NCBI GenBank assembly: GCA_037447655.1
Contig: JBBHKE010003490.1
Coordinates: 162,898 to 226,897 of the forward strand
Direction: 5' to 3'
DNA: 64,000 bases
Source: Zygnema cylindricum
Lineage: Eukaryota > Streptophyta > Zygnematophyceae > Zygnematales > Zygnemataceae
A program made the translations under genes and the position numbers. Shown here one piece after another: positions 1 to 11,415 of the stretch. Position 1 is the first letter of the stretch; each line of letters opens with the position of its first letter. The notes beneath the pieces were generated by a model. The model did not search any database, had not been told where the DNA came from, and was given only the letters and a program-made list of their open reading frames with translations.

Positions 1-177
1 AGACAGACAAAGACAAAAAGAAAGAGAGAGAGACAGCGACTGACAGACACAGAGAGCCATAGACGGAAAAAAGGAGAGGAGACCGAGAGACACAGACAGT
101 CAGCGACAGAGAGAGAGAAAGAAAAACAGAAACAGAAAGACAGACGGCGAGACGAAACAGAAACAAGAACAGAGAAA

Positions 178-240
<63 letters not shown>
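1..240. repeat. GA-rich simple repeat in IleRS intron 10
   Basis: Imperfect (GA)n and GACA-type purine tract lying just past the exon 10 donor at 263. It is pyrimidine-rich in the sense of the gene and includes an uninterrupted GA run near 200-238. The intron continues beyond the window. Confidence 0.8.
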
Positions 241-242
<2 letters not shown>

Positions 243-263
243 GAGACAAAAACATTTCCCCAC

Positions 264-2876
264 CTTAAATCCACTCAACTCCTCCAACTCCTGTACGGAT
301 CCCACTATCCTTATCTCCTCTCCATCCTCACTCTTCCATATCGGCATGGGAGTGCCCCAAAATCGACTCCGGCTCACCGCCCAATCATTGGCCGCCTCCA
401 ACCAATTATGGAATCTTTTGTCTTTTACAAAATCCGGGACCCAATAGGTTTGTTGATTGCATTCCAGTAACTTGTCTTTGATTTTTTCCACAGCGATAAA
501 CCTGAGAAAAAACGGAAAAAGAAACGAAAAGGAACAAAAAGGAACGGAAGTAGGAATAGAAGAAGGAACGGAAAAAGAAACGGAAGAAGGAACAGAATAA
601 GAAACAGAAGAAGGAACGGAATAAGAAACAGAAAGAAACAGAACAAGAAACAAAAAGAAATGGAAAAGAAACAAAAAAAGAATCGGAAAAAGTAACGGAA
701 AAAGAGGCGGAAAAAGAAATAGAAGAATCGGAAAGAGAAACGGAAAAAATCGGAAAAAGAAATAGAATGAATCGGAAAAAGCAACAGAAAGAATCGGGAC
801 AAATCGAAGCAAAACCGGGTTCAAAAACCGAGATTGGAAGAGGATTCGAAAGAGGAAAGAAGCAGAACAAATCATCTCAACACTAGGAAAAGAGTGAAAA
901 ACGTAAGAAAAATGACATACAAAAATTAGTGTGGGATATTCGAAATTACCAGCTCGGGACCGCCTTATAAAGTAGAGGAGTATCGGATCTCCAACAAAAG
1001 GGGTAAGAATGCATAATACTCCCAGAGTTCACAAGGTTTCCCATTCCCTGTGAATAAAAAAACAAAAAAAAAAAAAAAAAAAAATCCTTGAAAAACTTAA
1101 TAATGTCATTAACTTTCATGTCTACTTTCTATCGACAATTTCGTATTTTTTAGCACGATTCTTCGGTTTTCCATACAACAGAATAAGAGAGAAAAAAAAG
1201 GGACAAAAAAAAAGACTGGTGTTTTAATGGAAAACCCTAAAACCCGTGAAGTTAAAATTCACACTAAGTTACACTTAATAAAACTGATAAAAAAAATACC
1301 TTCAATTTTGCAATAATATCTTTGTCGGCCTCTTTAACATAACGGCCCTGGAAATCTGTAACAGTTTCCGTAAATCTTCCGTTGGAATCGACGGGATTTG
1401 GGATGGCCTCTCCCTGTGTTACCACCAAAACTCCAACATTAGAAAGAGGGGGAGGAAGGGAGGAAGGGAGAAAGGGACAGAGAGGGAAGGAGAGAAAGGA
1501 GGGAGGCCAAAACAGAGGCAGAAGCAGAGAGAAAGGAAGGGAGGGGGAAAGACGAGAGGGAGCGAGGGAGAGAGGGCGAGAGGGAGGGAGAGAGGGAGAG
1601 AGGGAGAGAGGGAAAGGGATATGGCCAGACTACCTTTCCACCTATGAGGTCAATTCAACAAATAAATTAGAATCAGCAATAAACATTTGAGGAAAAATAC
1701 ATCGACCCGGTAGAATCCTCAATTTACCCTCGATATACATCCTTGATATCCTCGATACATCAACCCGATAAATCTAATGGGAGCGTTAATTGGTCGATAA
1801 ATCAAAAAGGAGCTACAAGACAACGTATCTAATGACAAGTTTACAAAAGTCATCAAAGACAAATTATTAGGTGCAATTTCGAGCTCTAAAGGTACAGGAA
1901 GCCACGTGTCAAATATAGACGTGACAAAAATGACGACTATTACAATAAGATCATATTTATTTAGATTTCGGATAAGATATATGAAGATTTTACAAGCGGC
2001 CTTTGTGCGCAATATGCACGCTTATAAAACAAAGAAAAAAAAGCAAAGATATATATATAGATATGTATATATATATGAATATAGATAGATAATATTATGT
2101 ACCCCAGTGTAAAGTAAAAGGTCTTTTTTTTTCTCTGACATTGGGTACATCAACGCTATTTTTTTTATTTTTTTTTTGTAAGCGAGCATATCGTGCGCAA
2201 AGGCTATCTTCATCTATCTTAATCTAAGTCTAAACAATTCTTATCTTTTTTTATTAATCACATCTACTTTCGAGCACAAAATTGTACCTTCAAATTCGAC
2301 TTAGATGACTTTTGTAAACTTGTCAATTAAGTACGTTCTCGTACCTACTTCTAGATTTATCGATCTTATTTTATCGGGTCCATATCTTTAGTTTTATTGG
2401 GACTTTACCAAGTCGATACATCACTCCCCTAAATATATTCAAAGACACATTTCCATTTCAGGTTCCCAAAAAACCCCAAAAAAACTACACCACTTTTGCC
2501 CAAAACCTCGACCATCGGCCGGACCACGCCACAGTCCTACATAAAAAAGCAAAGGAAGAAACCAAAAAAACAAAAAGAAGGGACGAAAGGTAAAACAAAA
2601 AAGTGAAAAAAAAAATCACCTTTTGGATAATTCCATTCTTCAAACAAACTCGATAATCCTCTTCTCCGAAAGCCGGAGCACAGTGAACCACTCCCGTTCC
2701 ACTTTTATCCGTCACGTAGTCGTCACCCATCACTCGAAACGCCGTCTTCTTCAAATGTTCAAAGTAAGGAAACAACGGCTTGTACCTGCGCCAAAAAATA
2801 TACCGGGGAAACCATTAATAACCACAACCATTGATATAAAGAGCAGATCAAAATCGTAGCAAATGATGTACCCAGC

Positions 2877-2909
<33 letters not shown>

Positions 2910-4082
2910 GAGAGAGAGAGGGAGGGAGAGGGGGGGGAGGGAGACATAAAGAGAGAGAGGGAGAGAGAGAGAGAGAGGGAGGGCAGCCCAGCAAATTACA
3001 ACCATTAATATAAAGAGCGATCAAAATCGTAGCAAATAATGTACCCAGAAGGGAGAGAGAGAGAAAGAGAGAGAGTTAGAGGGAGAGAAAGAGTGGGAGG
3101 GAGAGAGAGAGAGAGGGAGAGGAGAGAGAGAGGAGGCAGCAAATTAAGATCATTAATATAAACAGCAGAATTAAGTTCAAAGAAAAGAATGTACCCAGCA
3201 GGTAAAAATCCTAGAAAAAAGTACGAGCAACATTGATACACCGAATTCAATACGGCAGTGATAATAATAAGACCCTGCAATTACACCGTGAATTGCTAGA
3301 GTTAAAAAAATTGGGTTTTTTTAGGGTTTTTTTTAGGGTTTTTAAGGTTTTGTAATTATTCACATGGGGATTATACTAGTGTTATTAATTCTAATTCAGT
3401 TCCGAATGACGTGACCCATTTCCTTAAAAAGTCTTTAGTCACTTTTTTACGATTTTTAGTAAAAACAAAACAGCGGCCAAATAAGAGTTATTAACACTAA
3501 TTTTAGTACAGACTCAAGAGTTACATGTTTTCTCTACGTGTCCTTTCTTTATATACAATGTTTTTCCACAATTCGGGATTCCATTCCTTTTCTAAATAAG
3601 AAACATCAATTTCAATTTGTTCCCACACAATACAACACTTAAAAAACCACCTCTAAATCAACACTAATTAGTAAAAACATGTCCAAAACTTAAAGTAAAA
3701 GGCGCTTTACACACCTTTTTGAGGTTTTTTAGGGTTTTCACACACCTTTTCCCAACCAAATCAGCTCCCTTCAAAACTCCCAAAAGCTCATATGTTGAAG
3801 TATCCAAAGACGCTGCGGGAGCTTTTCCCTCTTCTTTAGGTTCTGCTCCTTCTCCTTTCCCCTTTTCGCTCTTCCCTTTTCCCTTCCCTTTCCCTTTTCC
3901 TCCCTCTCCATGAGCCACACCATTTTGTGTCTCACTTGTCTTCGGTTTCTTCTTACTGGGGAGAGAAGATACCAAAGGTTCGGCTACTATATAGACTGAC
4001 CCGGTTTCTTTATTTTTCACCTGCAAATTTTTTATTTCATTAAAATAATAAAAAAAAAAAGACACAGAGAGAGAAAGAGTTT

Positions 4083-4113
<31 letters not shown>

Positions 4114-5467
4114 TTATTATTTTTTTATTTTTTTTTAATTATTTATTTAATTTCAAAAAACAAATATATGTATATATTCAAAAGGAAGGAAAAATAGTTC
4201 ACTTAATTCGACAAGATATTTCATGATGGGTGTGACTTGTATTGATTAAACAAGAATTTTCAGGAAAAAAGTGGGAACTAGGAAAAAAAAAATGAGAAAA
4301 AAACATTTTTTTTTTCCTTCGTCAGGAGGCTTAAGAACTCAACGAATACTATGACTGGTTAATTTTGGACCACTATTGTAAATGCTTTTTATTCAATAAG
4401 GGCAATTATTAGTAAAAACTGAACACGAACCTCAACAGATACAAAAAAAAAACTGGTTTTAGTTCTGAAGCGCTGAAAGTAAGGCCGTTTCACAGATTCT
4501 TAATTCGGATTTAAAAGCCTTTTTCTAAACTACAAAACTATGAAACTAACAAACATAGAGGTAATTTGTCTGTCCAAAAGATAATAGTCATAAAAGCTCC
4601 TACCACTACATATACAAGTCCAGACCTCCCCCTCCCCCTCCCCCTCCCTCTCCTTCTCCCAGAAACACTCAGATTTTAAAAAGACGAGAGAGTTAAAGAT
4701 CATTAATTTTGAAATAACTGAGCGATGAATTTTTCATTTTTTTAGAGAGAGATTTTTTTTTTAAGCAAGAGGGATAGGATCATCAACTTCCGCATAATTA
4801 AAACATATTATTTTTTTATAAGATAAGTGGAAATAAGATCCTCAACTTTGGTGAAGCAATGATCACCAAAGACAGGAGAGACAGGAGAGGAGAGACAGGA
4901 GAGAGAGGAGAGGAGAGGAGAGAGGAGGGCGAGGAGGGAGAGGAGGGTTTTTTTTAGACAGGAGAGAAAAGAGAGACAGGAGAGACAGGAGAGAAGGAGA
5001 GAGGAGAGAGGAGGGAGAAGAGGGAGAGGAGGGATTTTTTATAGACAGGAGACACAAGAGAGACAGGAGAGACAGGAGAGACAGGAGAGAAGGAGAGAGG
5101 AGAGGAGAGGAAGGAGGAGAGAGGAGGGAGAGGAGAGATTTTTTATAGACAGGAGATAAGATCGACAATTTTGCATAACTGACCATCGTGGATATGTTTT
5201 TCTTTTTTAAACAAGAGGTAAAGGATTATCACTTTTGATATAATTGAAACTTAAAAATATTTAGAAATCTAATGTGGGAATAGATCATCAACCATGACAT
5301 AATTGAATGTCACAATTATCCCCGACAGAGAGAGACAGAGCGAGAGAGACAAAGAGGGAGAGACAGAGAGAGAGGGGGAGAGAGAGAACGAGAAAGAGTG
5401 AAAGAATGAGAGAGACAGAGAGAGAGGAGAGAGCGAGCGAGAGGAGAGTGAAAGAAAGAGAAAAATT

Positions 5468-5523
<56 letters not shown>

Positions 5524-8500
5524 TTGTGTGAGAGAGAGAGAGAGAATCACAAACCTTGGCATAATTGAATGACGCATTCACACAAAGGGCGAGGTTACTG
5601 GGAAGAGTCCATGGAGTTGTCGTCCAAGCCACCATAGACGCTGAGTCAGGATCGTCTTCAAGAAAGAAGCTGATCATGACTGCTGGGTCAGAGACATCCT
5701 GAAAAAAACATTTCCCAAAACAACTGTAATTTAGGAATTTACTAAAAGAATCACTGTGTTTTTTTCTTTTTTACCGTATTTGCTTTTTTACCGTATGGAG
5801 ACAATTAACCGGAAGCACAATTGACAAGTTATATGTCAAGAGTACGGAAAAGTACCAAAATTTGTCAAAGACCAGCTACAATTCAGCAAAAAGACAGAAA
5901 ATAAAAATTTCTTATACTGCTCATTGTATTGAGCCTGGATTCTGTTGACCATTTTATTTGCATTTTCCGGGATTCTCCACATTGGAGACAGATGATTCAA
6001 CACTTTCTTTTTTTATTTTTTTCAAATGTTGTTTCGAGACAAGTTCTGACAAAGAAAAATATGAGAAATAAAAATATGAGAAAGAAAAATATTATGTTAT
6101 GTATGAAAGCATGGAAAAAGAATCAAACCTTGTAATTGAGTCCAGCTTCAAAATTAGATAAAGGGGTATTGCATCCTGTACTGTAAGGCATCACCTGAAA
6201 AAAAAAATTAAGACCAGTAGATTGAAGGTTTAGGACAGAAACCTCCACCAATCTACCAATTTATTGAAAACAAACGCAAAAACTCACAATGATTGGATCC
6301 CACAAAGAGTGAAGGCACGAATTAAGACGAGCGACCCAAAAATAAAACCCGATATAAGGAACCGTAAAAAAATTAGGCCATAATTTTATCAAAAAGGCTC
6401 TGAACTGGGAAAATGTGAACCTATATGTGCATTTACTTTATATCCCCTGAGCTCAGTTCAGGAAGTGGTATACATCAGAGGAGAAGGAGAAGGAAACGGG
6501 GAAGGAGAAGGAAAAGGGGAAGGAGACGGAGACGGAAAAGGGGAAGGAGACGGAAAAGATTAACTTGCCTTAAAGCCCTGATAAACCAGGCCTTTCTCGA
6601 ACAACTGTTTGAAAACCCACCAGACACTCTCCATATATTCTGGGTCCAAAGTCTTGTAATCATTTTTGAAATCGATCCATCGACCCACTCTTGTAATAGC
6701 CTTTTCCCACTCGCTTGAATAACGCATAACAATACTTCGACATTCCTCATTATAGTTATCAATTCCAAAAGCCAATACCTGAAATTGGTAAGTGCAAAAT
6801 ACAAAGATACGAGCTGTTAAAACAGTACATTAAAAAGAAGAAAACAAAATTTTAGAAAACTGCAAAGATGAAAATAAAAATATGTATGGTTGCCTCGAAG
6901 TTACCGGAACACACTAACATAGGTCCATAAAAGGTACATAGGTCAATAAACAGTCGTCCATTGAAAAGTTGGACTTATAATTAATCCACACTGATTTCGA
7001 AATGACAGTTGAAACTGTTCATTGTAAGCATTCTGGACCAAACTCTCACAGGTGTGCATGTTTCGGCATATATGCACACAAATTAGTGTGAGAATGGACT
7101 AACTAAACCTTACATCACTATTAGAGTTGGTGAACTACACTGCCCAGCACTATTAGAGTTAACCACTCTATTACAACTGATAAGGTAATTACACTACCTA
7201 AGTAGAACCCAAATGCGCATTAATAACACTATTTAGTTTAGTGGCCCATAATGAACCACGTGGCAAAAACATAATTTAGATTTAATTCTAGTAGCACGTT
7301 AACGCTAACATTTCACTAACCACAACCGATGGACGGTGTATTAGCGTTAAATGGGAGTTTAGTATTGAGTACACTATACTATGTTTGGCTGCCCGTTATC
7401 AGCCACTTTATTAAAAAATGTTATCCACACTAATTTATGATTATGGAAAAAAAAACACAGCGTCATCAACTCCAATAGTGATGGGCGGTGTACTAACTGA
7501 AAGGTAAGTGGACTAGGAGTAACCATGAGAGTTTATTTCTTTTTTTTGCATACATGAAATGTTGTGGAATATACGGATTTCGAATTCTAGACTAATTACA
7601 GAACAATGAAGCGGGAAAAATGCAGTTGCCTTATGAAGTCCAACCCTAAAAAACAAGTGGCACCAAAATTGCTTTGATTCTAGACTGGTAACAGAAAAAT
7701 GAAGCAGGGAAAAATTCAGTTGCCTTATAAACTCCAGCCTTAAGAAAGCTTGGTTTGCCATTGAATTTGGTTTGCACCGAGGAAAATTAGATTTAGTGAT
7801 ACAAACTCTAACTTAGCTATGAATAGTATAGACAACTAATGACCAGTCACATAATTAGAGTTATGAGCGTAGTAAAAAGAGCTATTAATGCACTTTTGTA
7901 ATCAAAGGGCAAAACAAATCGTCATCAAATTACTGTTATTAAACCTAAACGAACATCCAACCTTTAATGGTTGACCATACCAAAATTGTACCATTTTTAT
8001 TACCACCAAAAAAAAAATTGACCTTTTGACCATGGATGCCTGTAGTTAACCAGTTGACCTTCTGTTGCCATTTTTGCCCGACGCGTGACATACAAAAGAA
8101 GCCTTCTCATAATTATCCTTCTTGTAACGGTTTTTTTCGTGGCAAATGTGATTTGAGAAAAGTTTGAGATCCACTACACTGCTCATTGCTATTAGTGTTT
8201 AAAAAACTCCAGCATTCAAAGTACACTGTGAGATATTAGAGTAATGAAATTAAAAGTCTTGGGTATCAATGTTATTTATCCTAATTCAATTCCAAATGAC
8301 GTGGCTGATTTTGAACTGTTTAAGGAATTAGCATTTTTTGTGGTCAGAGGGCAAAAAATAATACTGAATTAGTGAATTAACACTAATAACGATCCGCGGT
8401 GTACTTTTTCTCATCAAATAGTTATATTCCGATGTTTGATCATGAGATCACGATCTAAAAGGGAAACGTACATCTTCCTATTGCTCCCTCTCCCCCCTCT

Positions 8501-9657
8501 CCTCTCCCCTCCCGCCTCCCCCCTCCCCCAAAAAACCGATGGTTAACAATAAAGTTCAAGATGTTTTAGTGCCCAAAAAAAATGCCTAACATCAATAGTG
8601 ATTGGTACTGTAGATATTAATTAAAAAAATAAAAATGGATTTGGTTAAAAAGGCAAATCTCCAACCATTAGAGTCAAAAACTATCAAATTCAGGCTTCTG
8701 ACGCGTTACTAAAAAAAAATATAACCTACTAAGCTTTTTTCCATGAGTTTCTAAGATTTTTATCGATTTTTTTATGGTTTTCGGGGTTTTCAAGGGTTTG
8801 CTGGAGTTTTTTTTTTTTTTTTTAGTTTTCCAGGGGTTTTCCAAAATTTTCCAGGGTTTGTTTGAGGTTCTATATGTTTCCTTTACGGCTCTTCAGGGCT
8901 TTTTTTTCGGTTTTAAGGTTAAAAACTCACATCTTCCCGAGTTTTTATGTTCAGTTTTTGATCAATTTCATATTCCACTGGGAGGCCGTGGCAATCCCAG
9001 CCAAACCTCCGCGTGACATGGTGTCCCGTTGCAGTAAAATACCTTGTCACAACATCTTTTATGGTACCCGCCAGTATATGACCATAATGTGGCAATCCTG
9101 TACACAAATTAAACCTAAATTCAAAATCAGACACAATATGGTCTCAAAAAAACAAGTTATCAAGGTTTAACTAAGAGAGAGGGGCAAAAAAAGAAACATA
9201 TTTGCTGGTATTTGCCAGTAAATGGGTATAAAGGAGCAATTATGTTTCAAATTAAAATAAAGTCAAACCAGAAACATGGTCTCCGAAAAAGGTTATAGAG
9301 CTTTAACTAAGAGAGGGGAGCAAAAAATGAAACATATTCGCCGGTAAATGGCCATAAAGGAGCAATCATGTTTAAAAATTACACCTAAATTAAATCTAAA
9401 TCAGACAGCAAACGGTCTCAAAAAAAAATGTTATCGAGCTTTAACTAAGCGAGAGGGGCAAAATGAAAACATCTTCTATGGCAGTCGCCAATGTATGGCC
9501 AGAATGAGGCAATCTTGTATCGTCAAATTAAAAATCAAAGTAAAATCAGAAAACGTATGGTCTCGAGCTTTAGCTTAGCGAGAGGGAGAAGGAGAGAGGG
9601 AGAAAAAGAGGGAGAGGGAGAGGGAGAAAGCGAGAGGAGAGAGCGTGTGTGTGTGTA

Positions 9658-9690
<33 letters not shown>

Positions 9691-9706
9691 GTGAGAGAGA
9701 GAGAGT

Positions 9707-9774
<68 letters not shown>

Positions 9775-9977
9775 GACAGAGAGAGAGAGGAACCAAAAAG
9801 CAAAGAAAGAAACAACTGACCTGTAGCAAATGGAGGGCCGTCATAAAAGACATATTCGGGAAAGCCCTCCGTCTTTTTCAACTGCGTGTGGAAAGCATCG
9901 ATTGCTTCCCAAAAAGCCAAAATCTTCTCTTCTTCTTTCGGAAAACTGTAATCCTTCCCTTCCGCTACTTCCTCCAT
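264..9977 (-). CDS. Cytosolic isoleucyl-tRNA synthetase, 5' half (partial)
   Basis: Charges tRNA-Ile with isoleucine and edits mischarged valine in the cytosol. Ten exons (minus strand): 9977-9821, 9097-8931, 6778-6569, 6194-6129, 5698-5555, 4020-3746, 2785-2620, 1413-1300, 1047-950, 501-264. They join in frame to 545 codons; plant homologues have roughly 1,190 residues, so the gene runs past the left edge and the KMSKS loop is outside. Visible: class I signature HYGH at residues 56-59; threonine-rich editing motif [11 protein letters not shown] at 225-235; editing-site [16 protein letters not shown] at 369-384 with Asp383; [13 protein letters not shown] near 520. The start is the ATG at 9977 ([12 protein letters not shown]), which matches the plant start; the open frame to 10010 has no ATG. 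Intron 3 has a GC donor. Exon 6 carries a Lys/Gly low-complexity insert. Family assignment is secure; exon ends rest on frame and splice consensus. Confidence 0.93.
504..800. repeat. Degenerate GGAAAAAGAAACGGAAGAAG minisatellite in IleRS intron 9
   Basis: Tandem purine units of about 10-16 nt (GGAACGGAA, GAAAAAGAAAC variants) start immediately at the exon 10 acceptor (502). They look like iterated copies of the acceptor-side polypyrimidine tract. The open frames seen here (Phe/Ser/Leu-rich on the minus strand) are low-complexity and not genes. Confidence 0.75.
1440..1620. repeat. GGGA/GAGA tract in IleRS intron 7
   Basis: Polypurine repeat just upstream (gene sense) of the exon 8 acceptor at 1414. 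The remaining intron to 2619 is AT-rich, with an ATAT-type microsatellite near 2045-2090, and shows no coding sequence. Confidence 0.75.
2822..3200. repeat. Three tandem units in IleRS intron 6
   Basis: A unit of about 150-180 nt recurs at roughly 2822, 2997 and 3150. Each has a block ATTAATATAAAGAGC, then AGATCAAAATCGTAGCAAAT, then ATGTACCCAG, followed by a GA-rich tail. It begins about 35 nt from the exon 7 acceptor (2786) and is wholly intronic. The third unit is the most diverged. Confidence 0.75.
3284..3510. mobile_element. Possible TA-target MITE remnant (IleRS intron 6)
   Basis: TA followed by CACCGTGAATTGCTA matches the left terminus of the MITE family seen intact at 10267-10483. Internal blocks (TTAATTCTAATTCAGTTCCG, GTTATTAACACTAA) recur in related copies near 8280 and 12650. 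The right terminus is degraded. Confidence 0.45.
4683..5575 (-). repeat. Array of exon 5 3'-end/donor copies in IleRS intron 5
   Basis: The true junction (exon 5 end plus donor, 5545-5575) reads CAAACCTTGGCATAATTGAA on the plus strand. Degenerate copies stand near 5285, 5225, 5160, 4840, 4770 and 4700, each with GATCATCAAC-like and CATAATTGAA-like cores. GA-rich spacers (4865-5150 and 5325-5545) separate them. The repeat therefore spans coding sequence and splice donor. Confidence 0.75.
6475..6556. repeat. GGAGAAGGAAAAGGGGAAGG repeat in IleRS intron 3
   Basis: Short purine minisatellite about 12 nt past the exon 3 donor. Intron 3 uses a GC dinucleotide (AAG|GCAAGT) at 6568-6567. Confidence 0.75.
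6779..8930. other. IleRS intron 2: MITE fragments and CT tract
   Basis: This 2.15-kb intron has no coding sequence I can support. It holds TA-target MITE-like sequence at about 7136-7500 (ACTATTAGAGTT and GGACGGTGTA termini) and a clearer copy at 8176-8402. A C-rich tract (8484-8530) is purine-rich in gene sense, unlike the other intron tracts. T-rich runs lie near 8800-8900. Confidence 0.5.
8176..8402. mobile_element. TA-target MITE
   Basis: TA precedes CACTGCTCATTGCTATTAG, and CTAATAACGATCCGCGGTG precedes TA at the other end. These are the inverted termini of the abundant CACCGTGAATCGCTATTAG family. It lies in IleRS intron 2. Confidence 0.6.
9050..9592 (-). repeat. Four tandem units spanning the IleRS exon 2 acceptor (HIGH-motif exon)
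   Basis: Units of about 125-140 nt at 9050-9184, 9196-9318, 9330-9458 and 9467-9592. The first contains the first 48 nt of exon 2, which encode [16 protein letters not shown], plus the acceptor and adjoining intron. The other three lie in intron 1. All share an ACATCTTTTATGG-like start, TATGGTCTC in the middle and TTTAACTAAGAGAGAGGGG at the end. The last unit still reads [15 protein letters not shown], although its acceptor AG is shifted. Confidence 0.85.
9593..9790. repeat. (GA)n/(GT)n compound microsatellite, IleRS intron 1
   Basis: Alternating GAGA and GTGT runs reach to within about 30 nt of the exon 1 donor (9820). Long His/Thr/Ser/Leu frames here are microsatellite artefacts. Confidence 0.85.
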
Positions 9978-10266
9978 GGCTGCCTCTCCGGGCAGCTTAA
10001 AACCTCCCACCCCTCCCTCTTCCTCTCCTTCTCCCTATCCTTCTTTTTCTCTTCCTGCCTCTCTTTCTTTCGTTGACTCCCTCACTTGTTCTCCGGCTAC
10101 TCTCCGGTTATAATCCAGTCGATTCCGCAGTACTGTACTGAACCGTACAGTATTGTACCGTACCGTACGGAGCGTGAGAGACGCGGGGAATCTGAACGCG
10201 CGAAAGAGTGTGTCTGGCGTTTCGTTTGGGCGAGTTTCGGGTTCAGGGCACGAGTACGGTAAAGTA

Positions 10267-10483
10267 CACCGTGTATCGCTATTAGTGTTAATGTTTTTTT
10301 CGTCTCTTAAAACAGCTTTTCTCCGTACACACATGTAAAATTGTGGATCTGACGGTTGCGATTGAAAGGTAAGGTTATCAGCTTCCGATCGGCGGTCTCA
10401 AATTGAAAATAGGACAACAGTGTACGCAGAAAAGATGTCTTAAGTGGCGAAAAAAAAAATAACACTAATAGCGATACACGGTG
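10267..10483. mobile_element. TA-target MITE in the divergent promoter
   Basis: Terminal inverted repeats of about 27 nt: CACCGTGTATCGCTATTAGT at the left and its near-perfect reverse complement at the right. TA flanks both ends (10265-10266, 10484-10485). The interior has a TTAAAACA..TCCGTACACA block and its inverted counterpart, so the element could fold almost end to end. It starts about 290 bp from the IleRS ATG. It has no coding capacity; a Tc1/mariner-type transposase is inferred from the TA target only. Confidence 0.85.
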
Positions 10484-11304
10484 TACGAACAGTACTGTAA
10501 CTTGGACGGGTTTCATGCAATGGCGAGCGTTCCACTGCACAGTTGCGTGATTTTGCCGGGGGTGGAGTACTGTACTGTATATTACTGTACCGTAAGGGTG
10601 GTCCATCGTACAAATGCTTGTTTGAAATTCTTTAATTTATGGATCTACTAGCCCGTACGTAACCACCACATTCCAATGAAACTTTTAAAAGGTTGCCACG
10701 ATTACTAATGAAATTAACCGGGATATAGTTTTACTTTCTCCGATTGGCGGAAACTTATTCAGATGATCAATAAAACGTCGGGATAATGATACGTTCATGA
10801 GAAGTCTGGTGTCTCGTGTTTCACAAAGAGTGTCGTCGTCGAGGAATTGTGGGACGCTATTGGCGGGCAAAATGATTCCCACGTGACAAATTACATAGCG
10901 CAGCTCGGATATTTATCTTTGTGCTGTGAGTGCTGTCGCTTCTCATGTATATCGCCACATGGCACAAAAATTTTATTGTAGGATTGCTGATTTTGTGGCG
11001 CTTGCGTACGTTATGTAAGAATGAAGTACATTACTGTACTGTAGTACACTGATGAATATTAAATGTACGAACCGGATATTTGTACTTTCGTTTAGACTTG
11101 AAGGACTTTAAAATTTCGTGTACAAGATTTTCCTTTCTTCTTTGTCTTAGAAGTCGTGAGTAATTATTTTACTTCGTTGCGAGCTTTGCCCTTGCCAGAC
11201 AGACAAAGAAAGTGAATTTGCAGACAATAGAGTTTTCACAGAAATACTAGAAGATTTTTGGAACTGAAAGTGTGACTTTGAAAGTAGAAACAAGAGAGAG
11301 TGTG

Positions 11305-11306
11305 CC

Positions 11307-11340
<34 letters not shown>

Positions 11341-11363
11341 GGAGAGAGAGAGAGAGAGAGAAA
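11305..11363. repeat. (GT)n(GA)n in the 5' leader of the plastid-protein gene
   Basis: A GTGTGT run followed by a GAGAGA run, about 55 nt before the ATG at 11416. The same composition occurs at the IleRS exon 1 donor. Confidence 0.8.
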
Positions 11364-11415
11364 AAGGAGAGGAAATTTAGTTTTGTTCGACTCTTCTTAA
11401 AAAGGAGTATAAGAA

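Larger units (their letters stand above)
9978..11415. promoter_or_regulatory. Divergent intergenic region / probable shared promoter
   Basis: Separates the IleRS start (9977, minus) from the plastid-protein start (11416, plus). It is rich in TACTGTAC/TACCGTAC palindromes (10128-10172, 10565-10600, 11025-11050), holds a 217-bp MITE, and has a (GT)n(GA)n leader next to the plus-strand gene. No TATA box or transcription start can be assigned with confidence. Confidence 0.55.

Noticed and set aside
406-870. Long Phe/Ser/Leu-rich open frames on the minus strand
   Set aside because: Translation of the intronic purine minisatellite; several frames are open at once and no domain is present.
5269-5677. 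Ser/Leu repeat proteins (and an Arg/Glu frame on the other strand)
   Set aside because: GA-microsatellite artefacts. Only 5698-5555 is real IleRS exon.
9570-10076. His/Thr/Leu-rich frames and an upstream extension of IleRS (MGGFKLPGEAA)
   Set aside because: Microsatellite translation. The codon at 10010 is GTG, and the plant-like start is the ATG at 9977.
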